Shown piece after piece: positions 1 to 11,114 of a DNA stretch of 64,000 nt (position 1 is its first letter; each line of letters begins with the position of its first letter). The DNA comes from Myotis daubentonii (Eukaryota; Chordata; Mammalia; Chiroptera; Vespertilionidae), in contig NC_081840.1 in NCBI RefSeq assembly GCF_963259705.1, positions 101,104,626-101,168,625 of the forward strand, given 5' to 3'. Both the position numbers and the translations under genes were made by a program. Below the pieces are notes generated by a model, which did not search any database, was not told where the DNA came from, and saw nothing but the letters and a program-made list of their open reading frames with translations.

Positions 1-1852
1 GTGCTCACACTGGCAGCCCTGCTCACAGCAGCGTATGTCCCCCAAGCTCTGGGAGCACCTGATTGTGGCTTAGGAAGCACTCATATCCCTGGCACCTGTC
101 GAGTGGGGGTTGCAGGGCCCTTGGGATGGTACCTCCCTCTTCCTCCTCTCACCCCGCCAGGTGCAGGTCGTGCACCCCTGTGGGTCTGCAATGCCTACTG
201 CTGCCGCGGGCTGTGCTGTCCCAGATTATGGGGTGTTTTGGGGTATGTGAGAATAAACAAGTAATCCTTTTTGTCAAAATCCTTTTTGTTTAGAAAGCCA
301 CTATTTTGGACTGTGTGACTTGGCAGCCACCATGTTGGCCGCATGACTTGCAGCTCCCCTGGGGGCTGCCATCTTGAAATGGCAAAGGCCAACCCTTCGC
401 TTTGAATTAGCCAATTGCGAAAGACTGTGAGCCTGAGCTCCAATCAAGAGTGAGGGACAGGTCACATGCATCAGGATTAAAAACCTGAGCCGACCACCTG
501 CTCGGTGTGTGTGTGCTCCCAGACCATGTGCGTGTGCACCCTTCTGCAGAAGTAAAGATATTTGCCTTGCTGCCTGGCTTCTAAGTATGCTTTGTGTTCT
601 ACCAGGACCCCTGAATTTGGGAGCTCGCCTTATTTCTTACAGATGCAAGGGATGGGGAGCCCTGGGAATGCTGCCACATGGGGCAAGGGCAGTTGTAGGG
701 TCCGCTGGATGGCCTCTCTCTCTTTCCTCCTCCCACCCAATCCTGTGTGGAGTCAGGGCCGCAGGGAGGGAGCTTCATCAAGCAAGATGGGAGTGTTTTC
801 ATACTCTGCTCACCCCTACTCTTGTTCCTGCCCCTGCTGACTAAAGAACCTCTTACACAGGATCTGGGGTCTGGACCATGGAGACAGTGATCTGTGCGGG
901 GCACAGAGGGGCAGGGCTAAGCACCGAGGGACCCCTGGGGGAGTTCTGCAATACAGAGTAGAGAAGAAAAAGATGCATTTCCAAGTTAAACCTGACTGGA
1001 AACTGGGCCAGGGTTGGATTTTGTATTGTGGGTCATAGTGTGCTGGTTTCACATACTAGTATGTCTCTTGGTTTTCTTCCTGGCTGTCTAGAACAGCTGG
1101 ATGGACCCAGAATGCTGAGTGACCAGCCCTTATATCCACTCCCCGGATGGGTCAGTTTTAATTTCATTTGTGCTAGAGCCCCTATGAGGTCACCTGCTTG
1201 CCTTAGGGATTGACCCTAGGCCCCTGCTAGGCCCCTACCCACATAGGGATATCCAAGAGTCTCAGACCAGAGGGAGGAATTGCCTCTTTGTTCTTCGGAG
1301 CTGGGCAGGGACCCAAGCACTCATTTTGTTGTTGGTCAGACTTTGTCTTGTGGCTGGCAGGGAGCCTATTTGCTCTCTCTAACTCAGTCCTCAGACGGGA
1401 GACTTTTTATGTGGCAGTCACCCTTATGGCTCTTATAAATGGCCTATGGATGCATTTGGGAAAATAGTGAGAGAGAAATGCCCACTTTGAGATGGCAGCC
1501 AAGTTAGGTAGCTGGTGGACAGACAGTAGCATCTCCAAAATTATAAGGGATAGTGAAAAGGTGACAGAGTCCACCGTACTCACCATTTGATGTGGAGAGA
1601 GGACTGCACAAATTTGCCCCGTACCAGCCACCAAATCTGAAATGTGGGGTTTGGAGAGTGGATCTCCCCCTTGTGGGCTCTTGCATCATAAAGTTTGAAG
1701 AATAAAATTTGTGGAATAAAAGAACTTGTTAGTAAAAGCGTGGACATTTATTTGAAGCAAATACAGACTCCCACGTAGGGATGGGTTCTCAAGGGGTTAA
1801 CCAAGTAAGCACCTTTTTCTAAGGTTTATAAAGACTGTAGTTCTTTGTCTCT
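1..1852. other. GC-rich intergenic stretch, possibly LTR-derived
   Basis: I do not recognise a gene here. Several traits resemble a retroviral-type LTR read on the plus strand: a TATA-like ATTAAAAACC near 475, a polyadenylation-like AGTAAAGATA near 552, and a second AATAAACAAG near 253. The stretches around 90-210 and 640-770 share a loose pattern (GGGAATG or GGGATGG, then CCTC/TCTTCCTCC, then a C-rich run), as if part of the sequence were duplicated. No pol- or env-like reading frame is visible. The stretch ends against the target-site duplication of the element at 1867. Call is tentative. Confidence 0.3.
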
Positions 1853-1866
1853 TCATGCTCCTTTCT
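1853..1866. repeat. Target-site duplication, left copy
   Basis: TCATGCTCCTTTCT here is repeated exactly at 3845-3858 on the other side of the ORF1-only LINE. A perfect 14-bp direct repeat is the mark of L1-type target-primed insertion. On the element's own strand the site reads AATT/AGAAAGG, close to the L1 endonuclease preference TT/AAAA. Confidence 0.85.
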
Positions 1867-2227
1867 TTTTGTTTTTCTTTTTTTAAATTAAATCTTTACT
1901 GTTCAGATTATTACATTTGTTCCTCTTTCCCCCACCCCCCCATAACTCCCCTCCTCCCAGTTCCCACCCCACCCTCCGCCCTCACTCCCCACCCACTGTC
2001 CTCATCCATAGGTGCAAGATTTTTGTCCAGTCTTCCCGCATCTCCCACACCCCTTTCCCCCCCAAGAATAGTCAGTCCATTCCCTTTCTATGTCCCTGAT
2101 TCTATTATAATCACCAGTTCATTCTGTTCATCAGATTCTTTATTCACTTGATTCTTAGATTCACTTGTTGATAGATGCATATTTGTTGTTCATAATTTGT
2201 ATCTTTACCTTTTTCTTCTTCCTCTTC

Positions 2228-3137
2228 TTAAAGGATACCTTTCAGCATTTCATGTAATACTGGTTTGGTGGTGATGAACTCCTTTAGCTTTTCCTTATCT
2301 GTGAAGCTCTTTATCTGACCTTCAATTCTAAATGATAGCTTTGCTGGATAAAGTAATCTTGGTTGTAGGTTCTTGGTATTCATCACTTTGAATATTTCTT
2401 GCCACTCCCTTCTGGCCTGCAAAGTTTCTGTTGAGAAATCAGCTGACAGTCGTATGGGTATTCCCTTGTAGGTAACTGAGTTTCTTTCTCTTGCTGCTTT
2501 TAAGATTCTCTCTTTGTCTTTTGCTCTTGGCATTTTAATTATGATGTGTCTTGGTGTGGTCCTCTTTGGATTCCTTTTGTTTGGGGTTCTCTGCGCTTCC
2601 TGGACCTGTAAGTCTATTTCTTTCACCAGGTAGGGGAAGTTTTCTGTCATTATTTCTTCAAATAGGTTTTCAATATCTTGCCCTCTCTCATCTTCTGGCA
2701 CCCCTATAATTCTGATGTTGGTATGCTTGAAGCTGTCCCAGAGGCTCCTTACACTATCTTCGTATTTTCGGATTCTTTTTTTCATTTTGCTTTTCAGGTT
2801 GAGTGTTTTTTGCTTCTTTGCATTTCAAATCTTTGACTTGATTCTTGCACTCCTCTGGTCTGCTGTTGGGAGTCTGTATAATATTCTTTATTTTAGTCAG
2901 TGTATGTTTAATTTCTAGTTGGTTCTTTATCACAACATTGAGGGTCTCATTAGATTTCTTGAGGATCTCACTATATTTATCGGTGGTTTCACCCGTGTTT
3001 TCCAGGGCCTTACTAAATTTATCGGCGGCTTCTAGACAGTTCTTGAGAGACCTTAAAAGTGTGGTTTTGAACTCTATATCCAGCATTCTGCTTTCCTCCA
3101 TTTCTGTCATTTGTGTCCTGTTTCTTCGTCTCTGCAT
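2228..3137 (-). pseudogene. L1 ORF1p-like gene, frameshifted (copy A)
   Basis: The two overlapping frames give the normal order of an L1 ORF1 protein. An acidic/lysine-rich coiled-coil N-terminus with heptad-like leucines comes first, then an RRM-like segment (NIRIIGVPE, later PRHIIIKMPRAKDKE), and a C-terminal domain with REWQEIFKVM and LLYPAKLSFRIEGQIK. The family is an RNA-binding trimer needed for L1 particle formation. One extra A in the run of A near 2780 splits the frame, so no full-length protein is made. The same extra A is present in the copy at 39884-41770. Confidence 0.85.
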
Positions 3138-3221
3138 TTTTTATGCTTTCTTGGTGCACCCCCTAGTGGTCTTTGTGCGCAGTCTTGTTGTAGTTAAGCC
3201 TTGATTGTTGTAGGTAACACT

Positions 3222-3235
3222 GGGGGGGGGGGGGG
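3222..3235. repeat. Poly-G run
   Basis: A run of about 14 G lies in the 5'UTR of ORF1-only copy A, where the other short-leader copies have a shorter run or none. It is probably polymerase slippage. Confidence 0.6.
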
Positions 3236-3858
3236 ATTTGACCTCCAGGCCAACTGGCTTTGAGAATCAGCTGTGTCTGCAGTGGGCGAACTTCTGTCCT
3301 CTAGGGAGGTGCTAATCTAGCCTTTGCCTGAGGCTATCCTGCAAATGCCTCTGTGCAAGGCTTAAGCAGGGCGGGTCCCAGGGGATCAACAGGGCGGGCA
3401 GAGCGAGCAGTTATGGCTGGTCTCAGTCCCGTCCCCAGGGGCTCTGCCTCTCAGTGTCCCAGCAACTGCTGCAAACCTCGGAGAGAAAGCTGCCCTCAAG
3501 TTCTGATCGATGCCAGACAGTCCCGCTTCTCCCATTTGAGTCTGGGTCCCCAGAGACTCGCCTGGAACTGGAGCTCAGAGCCTGAGACTCCCTCTGGATT
3601 GAAACAGACAACCTCGCCCTCAGCCACCAGCCCGCTCCACACCTTTGTATTTGACTTCCGCACTGCGCCTCCTCTGAGTCTCGGTATGCTTTTCTCTTTC
3701 CTTCTAGTTGTAGAATTTCCCCTCAGTCAGCCTTCTTGTGGTTCTGGGTGATGTCCGTTCCGTCTTTTAATTGTATTTTTGAAGTGGTTGTTCGAGGCAG
3801 CAATCTCCAGTGTTTACCTATGCCGCCATCTTCAGGCTCATTCATCATGCTCCTTTCT

Positions 3859-4699
3859 AATTGGACCCTTTCCCCATTATCACCTTCAAAGTCAAAGACC
3901 CACGTGGTGCCCCCCCCCCTTCTCTCCCCCTTATCTTGCAACATTCCCCTGTCTCCTGTGAACATATGTTTCCCTCTTTCCAGCATCTGTTGACATTTCT
4001 CTATGCTCTGTGAAAGTATGTTTCCTTCTTCTACATACTCTGTGACTTTTCTTGATCCTCTGTGAATGTATGCCTTCCTCTCCCTTTATCCTGTGGCACT
4101 TTTCTCGGTGAATGTATGCCTTCTGGCATCTCTAAGCCCTCATGAACCCTCTTTATTCCTAAGACTCCCTAAACCTGCCTATTTTGTCCTTAGATTTCCT
4201 TTCACTTGTCTCTTTCCTTGCACCAAAAGCTCAGATAAGTACCTGCAAATGAAAACTTCTGTGCTCTGGGTTAAAAACAAAACAAAACAAAAAAGATACA
4301 AAACTTCGGCTTTCTCTTCAACTGACTGTCTCTGGCTCCAGACTCCGCCACGGCCAGTGACCCTACCAGCTTTCACAGCTGGATGTTACATGAGCCTCGG
4401 GTCTAGGCTCTGGTGCTCTGGGCTGCGCAGCCTGCCTGTGGTCTGGGCCTCTATCTTCTGAGAGAACAGACACTCCTAGAGTCCAGCGCTCTTTCCTCTC
4501 TTGACCTGCTGCCCCTGGGAACTGTGTCAGTTCCTCTCATGACCTCACCCTTCCTATGGGTCTCTAGGTGTTTTCTGTCCTTCCTTAATATAAGTATCCT
4601 CCTCAGCTGGACCTCAGTTGGTAATTCCTGGTGAATGTTCTCCAATTTCGTTGTATTTTCTGTTTGGCCCTGGGACTAGGTGCACAACAGGTCTGCTAA
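3859..4699. other. Pyrimidine-rich intergenic sequence
   Basis: No gene is visible. From 3940 to 4110 there is a degenerate tandem pattern with a period of about 55 bp, built on CTCTGTGAAxGTATGxxTTCC, with matches near 3955, 4008 and 4060. The remainder (4250-4690) is C/T-rich and moderately GC-rich without a recognisable family. Confidence 0.4.
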
Positions 4700-5035
4700 T
4701 TCGGCTGCCATTTTTTCCTCTAGAAGTTTTGATGTAGTTCAATATATCTATTTTTTACTTTTGTTGCCTGTGCTTTAGGTGTCATATCCAATAAATCATT
4801 GCTAAATCCAATATCATGAAGCTTTTCTCTTGTTTTTTTCTAAGAGTTTTATAGATTTAAGTGTTATATTTAGGTCTTTGATACATTTTGAGTTAGTTTT
4901 TATATATGGTGTAAGGTCCCAACAGCAGTTGTTGAAGAGACTATTCTTTCTCTCTCAACTGGTTTTAGCACTCTTGTCAAAGATCATTTGGCCATAGAAA
5001 CAAGTGTTTATTTCTGGATTCTCTATTCTATTCCA

Positions 5036-5248
5036 CTAGAGGCCTGGTGCACAAAATTCATGCATGGGTAGGGTCCCTAGGCCTGGCTGGTGATCAGGGC
5101 CAATCAGGGTTTTCTGGCTGCCGGCCAGGGCCTTCCTTTGTTCCATGCCACCCCCTGGTGGTCAGCACACATCATAGCAAGCAGTTGAACTCCTGTTTGG
5201 AAGAACCCCCAAAGGGATAATTTGCATATTAGCCTTTTATTATGTAGA
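5036..5248 (-). mobile_element. Non-autonomous Helitron
   Basis: On the minus strand the 213-bp element runs from TCTACATAATAAAAGG to GTGCACCAGGCCTCTAG. The flanking bases are A at 5035 and T at 5249, and removing it restores the L1 reading TTCCA|TTGGCC. These are Helitron diagnostics: 5' TC, 3' CTAG, A|T target, no target duplication. It has no Rep/helicase coding capacity. Confidence 0.9.
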
Positions 5249-5780
5249 TTGGCCTTTATGTCTGTTTTTATGTCAGTACCACAGTGTAGTTACTATAGCT
5301 TTTTATTAAGTTTGTAAGTCAGGAAGTGTGTTTTCATTTAAAAAATATTTTTATTAAAATATAGTTAAAAAATATAGTTAATATGTAACATTACGTTAGT
5401 TTCAGGTATACAACAGTTTTTCAACATGGATATACCTAATGAAGTGATCACTATGCTAAGTCAAGTAACCATCTGTTATTGTACAGGCTATTATGATATT
5501 ATTGAGTATATTCCCTAAACTGTACATTGGGTTCTTCTTTCAGAAATATTTTGTAGTTTTCAATGTATAAGTCTTTTATCTCCTTGGTTAACTTTATTTC
5601 TAAGTATTTATTTTTCATGCTATTATAAATGGAATTATGTTTTAAATATCTTTTCCAGATTATTCATTGTTGAAAAACTACTCATAGAAACACTATTTTT
5701 GTTGATTTTACATCCTGCAAGTTTGCTGAATTTAATGTTTCTTACGGTTCTTTTGAGGAATCTTTAGGGTTTTCTACATA

Positions 5781-6249
5781 TCCTATATAATAAAGAGGTA
5801 ATATGCAAATTAACCCTCACACCCTCACAAGATGGCTGCCTATGACCAGGCCGGCAGGGGGGTTAGTGAGGGACGACCAAATGACTGAACAACAGGCTGC
5901 ATGGGGCAACCAGGCCAGCTGGGGGGGCAGTTGGGAGCGACCAGGTCAGTGGGGAGGGGGCAATTGGGGGTGACCAGGATGGCAGGGGGGAAGTAAAAGG
6001 GGACTAGGCCAGCAGGGGGGCAGTTAGGGGCAACCAGGCCAGCGGGGGGGGGGGGCAGTTAGGGGCAACCAGGCCAGCAGAGGGGGGCAGTTGGAGGCAA
6101 CCAGGCCGGCAGTGGGGGCAGTAAAGGGTGACCAGACAGATAGGGGGTGCAGTAAGGGATGACCAGGCAGACAGGCAGGTGAGCAATTAGGAGCCAGTGG
6201 TCCAGGATTGTGAGAGGGATGTCTGACTGCCAGTTTAGGCCCAATTTGC
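5781..6249 (+). mobile_element. Non-autonomous Helitron, 3' end lost
   Basis: It begins with TCCTATATAATAAAGAGG and TAATATGCAAATTAACCC, the 5' end shared by many copies here. The body (5870-6190) is a minisatellite with a unit of about 33-38 bp built on GGGGGCAGTTAGGGGCAACC. The element fades at about 6249 with no hairpin or CTAG, and the L1 text resumes, so it was truncated or its 3' end deleted. Confidence 0.8.
5870..6190 (+). repeat. Minisatellite inside Helitron
   Basis: At least eight degenerate units of the form (G)nCAGTTxGGGGCxACCAGGxCxGCAGGGG are present. Spacing is irregular and unit sequence varies, so this is a minisatellite internal to the Helitron, not a CRISPR array. A related array sits in the Helitron at 31019-31509. 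Confidence 0.8.
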
Positions 6250-6770
6250 ATGCCTTTTATTTATTTTTTTTCTTACCCAATTACTCTATGACTTTCAATA
6301 CTAAGTTGAGTAGAACTGGTGAAAGTGAGCATCCTTATTTTATTTGATCTTTAGAGAAAAAGCTTTCAGTCTTATATTGTGTAAGATGTTAGTTGTGAGG
6401 TAGTCATATAGGCCTTTATCATGTTGAGATAGTTTCCTTCTATTTCTAGTTTGTTGAGTGTTTTTTCTTAATCATGAAAAGGTGTTACATTTTGTCAAAT
6501 GCTCCTTCTACATCAATTGAGATGAATATGTGGTTCCCCCGCCCCCCATCATTCTGTTAATGTGGTATATTATTTTTTTGTGTTGCACCATTGCATTCCA
6601 GAAATAAATCTCACTTGATCATAGTAATTCTTTTAATATGCTGTTGAATTCTGTTTGCTAGTATTTTGTTGAAGATTTTGCATTAACATTCATCAGGGTT
6701 AGTTTTCTTTTTTAGATTACTTCGTTGTTACATAATTTATTTACTTGTATGTTTATGTAATTTTACTTCT

Positions 6771-7006
6771 TTAAAAAAATCCTCACCCAAGGATATTTTC
6801 CCATTGATATTTAGAGAGTGGAAGGGAGAGACAGGGAGAAACACTGATGTGAGAGACACATCAATTGGCTGCCTCCTGCACACATGCCAACCAGGGCCAG
6901 GGATCCAGCTTGCAACCGAGGTATGTGCCCTTGACTGGAATTGAACCTGGGACTCTTCAAGTCTGCAGACCGATGCTCTATCCACTGAACCAAACAGACT
7001 AGGGCA
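6771..7006 (-). mobile_element. Ves-type tRNA-derived SINE
   Basis: On the minus strand it reads as a tRNA-like head with GGTTCAATTCCAGTCAAGGG (Pol III B-box) and a TCAGTGGATAGAGC A-box. The Ves body GTGTGCAGGAGGCAGCCAAT follows, then a CTCTCCCTTCC pyrimidine tract. It is moderately diverged and lacks a clean tail. Confidence 0.85.
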
Positions 7007-7339
7007 TGTAATTTACTTCTTAATATTGGCTCTTTAACAAACAGTTCAGACAATTCCTGAAAATTTAACAACTGATTCTCATGATTCAATGTGAGCTGGC
7101 TCCAGCATATTACTGGCCAGATTTTTCATGTGTCTTTTCCTTTTGCAATTGGGCCACAGTGAATGAGAAACTTGCTTAGTTTCTCATAATAATAGGAAGA
7201 GCAAGAAATGAGTATGTCCACTTATTTGACAAACAAAAAACCAGAACAAGTATTAAGTAGTACATTATTTTCCTGGTCCCCACCTGACTGCATTATCTTG
7301 ACAGTACAAAATTCAGTCCTTTTTCAGGAAAGCACTATA

Positions 7340-7600
7340 AGGTAGTCTTTCTCTTTTTTTATTTTTTAACATTGGCCTGAGTGACTACTGTACCTGCATG
7401 ATCTCATTTAATTCTCCCAACAATGTAGGTCTATTATTTTCCTCACTTTACAGATAAAGACACTAAAGTTTAGAAAGGTTAAATAATTCATTAAAAAAGT
7501 ATAAAAGCTAGTTAGTGGTATAGCCAGAATTTGAACCAGAGCTTCCTGGGCTTCAGTTGTTAGCTAATCACACACTGGCACATACTAGGGCATATATTGC
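7340..7600 (-). mobile_element. MIR SINE
   Basis: The plus strand shows the reverse of the MIR core: TCTCATTTAATTCTCCCAAC, TTTACAGATAAAGACACTAA, GGTTAAATAATTCATT and GCCAGAATTTGAACC. These match the ancient mammalian-wide interspersed repeat pattern at clear but old divergence. Confidence 0.75.
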
Positions 7601-7929
7601 CCCATTTGATCCTTGGTGTTTATACATAACTGTGTTCCTCATCTAATGCAGTCCCTACAGCTCTGGCTCAATCTGAGCTCTGTTGACATCCTCTTAGAAG
7701 CATGGGGTACAGTGCCCTACAATGTCACTAAGGCATTAGTCACCCAGATATGCCACAGTTATTTTTGGGGTGATTTCTACTTGGTCATATGTAGGACTCT
7801 TTATATATTTAATTGCAATTGATTTGCTAAAAAAACTTAAAAAGGTTTTTTAAATTTATTGATGTTCATCAATGAGGCACACTGGTCTGCAGTCTTTTGT
7901 TGTAGTTTAAAAATATTTTTAAAAAATAT
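7601..7929. other. Unclassified AT-rich intergenic sequence
   Basis: I see no gene and no repeat family I can name. The short open frames are not supported by any recognisable protein. Confidence 0.4.
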
Positions 7930-8000
7930 TTTCGATGTTTCTATCTCTCTCCCTTCCTCTCTGTAAAAAATCAATAAAATATATTAAAAAAAAAAAAGAG
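7930..8000 (+). mobile_element. Ves SINE 3' tail fragment
   Basis: Only the distal part is present: GATGTTTCTATCTCTCTCCC, TTCCTCTCTG, AATCAATAAAATATATT and a run of A. The tRNA-like head is missing. Confidence 0.7.
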
Positions 8001-8002
8001 AG

Positions 8003-8216
8003 AATAGATCCAGAGGCAAATGGGAGGGCGGGGGGTGGTTAGAGAGAAACCAAAGCACTTGTATGCATGCATATTAGCATAGCCAATGGACACAGACACT
8101 GGGGTGGTGGGGACTTACCCAGGGTGGGAATGGCTGCGGAGGGTGGTGGTGGTCAATTGGTGGAAAAAGGAGACATATGTAAAACTTTAGCAATAAAAAT
8201 AAGAAACAGATTCTCC
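8003..8216 (+). mobile_element. L1 3' end fragment (G-rich 3'UTR)
   Basis: A G-rich stretch ends in GGAGACATATGTAAAACTTT and AATAAAAATAAG, which is the usual look of a bat L1 3'UTR and polyadenylation signal. It follows a truncated Ves tail, so the order of insertion is unclear. Confidence 0.5.
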
Positions 8217-8224
8217 CCCTAGAG

Positions 8225-8375
8225 CCTCCAATGAGAGCATGATCTGCTGACACCTTGATTGAAACTCATTAAAAGTTATTTTGAACTTCAGAACTGTGAG
8301 AAAATAAATTTCTGTTGTTTTAAGCCATCATTTGTGGTAATTTATTAGTACAGCCATAGTAAACTAATACAAGTG
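8225..8375 (+). mobile_element. MLT1-like (MaLR) LTR fragment
   Basis: AACTGTGAGAAAATAAATTT, CTGTTGTTTTAAGCCATC and TAGTAAACTAATAC match the conserved 3' end of MaLR/MLT1 LTRs. Only the R/U5-like end is retained. Confidence 0.6.
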
Positions 8376-9260
8376 GACAGGAAGTATTCAGTAAAGACTC
8401 ATGCTCTACTACAATACTGATAATCTACAGACCAACCCTTTTGTTTTATAAACTACAAAAGTAGGGCAGATCATTTTCTAAGACTGGATTCTCTTGCAAA
8501 ATGCATGGTTTTACATTTTGCCTATATGAAACGTTTTTTTTTGAGGCTTTTGTACCTAATTTGTTCATAATATATCCTTGTGGGAAAATACTGAATTTTT
8601 TTGTCTGGCTCTTGCAATAACATATTCCACAGTTAATTTCCAAAGCTGGATGTTACATTTATTGTAAAATTCTCAAGATGACTCCATTAGGCATTTAATG
8701 TTAATTCTAATTTTAATGTTTGTGCTGTGTCTCCAACACCTACAATAGTGCCTGGCATAGTTAAATATTTTTTTGAATCAGTGTTATTTGTCTATTAATT
8801 CCTTTTGCTGTTACTTTCAAACATTAAAATAGCATTTTTTTTGGGAAATAATTCATGTAGAACATCATTATGTAAAATAGACAAAAGCAGATCTGCTCTA
8901 GTAAGTATATTAGTGAAGAATGTGAAATTCTGCTTACCCATCTGTAACTTATTACACATTAAAATTGCACCATATTCTACATTCTTATAATACTCGTGAA
9001 AACACAGCTCCTAAATTTGGAGTTTAGAAAACACTATCCTTTTGGGAAAACAAAATTTACCTAGGGTAAAGTTTAGTTTGATTGGTTTTTGGGCTTCTAC
9101 TTATGAAATGAACAAAAGCATAATAATGGCAGAGTAAGAGACTCAACAGTATCAATTTCTTTAGGAACAAAATAGGAACAAAGGTTGCTAAGAAGTTATA
9201 TTAGAAATCTGTTTCCTGGTTTACCTATCTTACCCACTAAAGTAGGGGATACAAACGGCT
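8376..9260. other. Unclassified AT-rich intergenic sequence
   Basis: No gene, RNA gene or recent repeat is recognisable. The fragment TAGTGCCTGGCATAGTTAAA near 8750 may be the tail of an old MIR or L2. Confidence 0.35.
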
Positions 9261-9261
9261 A

Positions 9262-9460
9262 TAGCTTTGGAATTTGGTTGATGAGTTCAAATCCTGGACT
9301 GTCAATAACTGTAACCAACCTTGAGTGAATCTCACCTACAATATGGTGATAATCCTAATATCTGCTTAAAAGGGTAATCGTGAGGATTAAACAAGATAAT
9401 TACTATGCATATGATATTACATTGTAAATACACAGTAAGTGGTAGTTATTAACTAGATGA
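9262..9460 (+). mobile_element. MIR SINE
   Basis: The MIR order is visible on the plus strand: GAGTTCAAATCCTGGACTGT, then a weak CTGTAACC...GTGAATCTCACC segment. AATATGGTGATAATCCTAAT, TCGTGAGGATTAAACAAGAT and ACACAGTAAGTGGTAG follow. Confidence 0.65.
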
Positions 9461-10399
9461 GATGTCAAAGTTCCTTTGATAACCTTTGTCCCTTTCCCTA
9501 ATAGTTTAGTGTTTAAATTGCATGTTTGCATTAAGCCCTTCACTTCAGGCTATTATAACACTGGTAGTAGAATACATAGAAAAATAGCGAAGGATTTAGA
9601 AGCCAAAGATGCAGTTTTGAGTATATTTCCTTATTTTAAAATGTGAAAGATGCCATTTGTATTATCTCTGCATCTCGGAGTTGGTATGGTCAAATAAGAG
9701 AGTAAGTGCTACATGGATGTTGATCACTTGCCTATCTGCCACTTTTCTACCCCTACCCATGCAACTCTGCAAATTCCTGACTGGGTATGCTTGATGAGCA
9801 CTCATTTTCTTGTTCCCCAATCCATAGGCATATAGGCACTTTGTGGGCCCAGGCCTCATTCTATATGCTAGATTTCATTTAGAAATTTTAATTCTAATTA
9901 TTTAAATACCTTTAAACCAGCAGTTTAAATTTTTAGTCACACTGATCAGTCACTATATTCTCCTTAAAGAACACAGAACAGAATAAACAAAAGTAGTTAC
10001 CCAAATTTTAAGTCTGTCCCTTTGAGACAGGGAATTGCCAATCAATGACAGCTATATTTATTACACCAAGATTTAATCCCACTCTTGATCTCACCCAGAT
10101 TCATGACTTTTAATATCATCTATGAAGATGACTCACATTTTGAATTCCAGCTCAGACCTCTCCGTTTAAATACCAGACTTTTATATGCAACTGCCTACAT
10201 GACATCTCTAGTTAGATGTCTAATGGAGACTTCAGATAGCCCAAAACTGAGTTTCCCACAAACCCACTCCTCCCACAGTGCTTTCCAACTGTGGCCAGTT
10301 GCTCAGGCCAAATACCATGCAATCATCCTTAAATCTTCTTTTTCTCATGTTCCTCACATCTATTCCGTTTCTTAGAAAAGTTTACTGGGTCAACCTTTA
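9461..10399. other. Unclassified intergenic sequence
   Basis: AT-rich sequence without a recognisable gene. The stretch from about 10150 has an L2-like flavour (CCAGACTTTTATATGCAACT) but is too diverged to assign. Confidence 0.35.
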
Positions 10400-11000
10400 A
10401 AATATGAACAAAATCCAACTAGTTTTCACTACCATCCTCGTCACTATTATCTCTCACTTGGATTATTACAATTTGCTTCCTAACTAGTCTTCCCTGCAGT
10501 CTATTCTGTATACCAAAGCTAGAATGAGCCTGTTCACATCACTCCTCTGCTCCAAACTCCTTTCTGAAGTGGAGGAAAAGTCAACGTCCTTAAGATCCCT
10601 GACCAAGCCCTCCACAAGCAGGCTCCCGGTTACTCCCTGACCTGTCTACTCTTTACTGCTGCAACAGCCACACTGCTTGCTATTCCTTTAGCAAACCATG
10701 CACTCCCATCTCAGAATCTTTGTACTTATTCTTTCTGCCTACAATGCTTTCCTCCCAACTTCAAGTCTCTGATCAAATGGAACCACCTTCCTTGCCCATC
10801 ATACACACCATCCTGGCACAGCTTCTCCTACCTTCCTTGCATTACCTCCCCTCTAATACTTACCGTAATACCATTTAAATCTTACTTATTGTTTTTAATC
10901 ACCTAATGAGATTATAAACTACTCCATGAGGGCAAGCATTTTTCACTGTTGTTGAACTGAAAACAACCCCAGAGTAATCACTCAGTATATAATTGTTGAA
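10400..11000 (+). mobile_element. LINE-2 (L2) 3' fragment
   Basis: The plus strand follows the L2 3' consensus pattern: TCTTTGTACTTATTCTTTCT and GCCTACAATGCTTTCCTCCC, then CTCTGATCAAATGGAACC, and TACTCCATGAGGGCAAGCAT near the end. It is old and non-coding. Confidence 0.75.
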
Positions 11001-11114
11001 AAAATGAACTTAAGTCATCACTCCCATTCCCATGTCCCTCTTTACTGAATGATTTTAAAGTCACACAAAAGTTCTTGGGGTGAAAATAAAAGCAAAAGAC
11101 CACTTCACATTAGT

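Larger units (their letters stand above)
1867..3844 (-). mobile_element. ORF1-only L1-like (HAL1-type) element, copy A
   Basis: Read on the minus strand, this about 1.98-kb insert starts with an AAGATGGCGGCATAGG leader near 3833. It has about 700 bp of 5'UTR, an L1 ORF1p-like region (3137-2228), then a short G-rich 3'UTR with AATAAAGATTTAATT and a poly(A) tail. No ORF2 (endonuclease or reverse transcriptase) lies between the ORF1 stop and the tail. The ORF1 region is broken: 127 codons from 3137, then a +1 shift at a run of seven A into 185 codons from 2785. A perfect 14-bp target duplication flanks it. It must have been copied by L1 machinery supplied in trans. Confidence 0.9.
4700..6730 (-). 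mobile_element. L1 ORF2 fossil, antisense, split by Helitrons
   Basis: The plus strand carries the familiar antisense L1 ORF2 text, for example TTTTGAGTTAGTTTTTATAT near 4888, TCTGTTTTTATGTCAGTACC near 5262, and AATCTTTAGGGTTTTCTACA near 5760. Frame is destroyed. It is interrupted by Helitrons at 5036-5248 and 5781-6249 and by an older AT-rich insert at about 5330-5520. The L1 text resumes directly after each break, which places the Helitrons as younger. Confidence 0.85.

Noticed and set aside
1..844. Several 60-110-codon frames at the left edge
   Set aside because: No similarity to a known protein, overlapping frames on both strands, and GC-rich LTR-like sequence; not supported as genes.
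5870..6190. CRISPR-like spaced repeats
   Set aside because: Units and spacing are irregular and there are no unique spacers of constant size; the genome is mammalian. It is a Helitron minisatellite.
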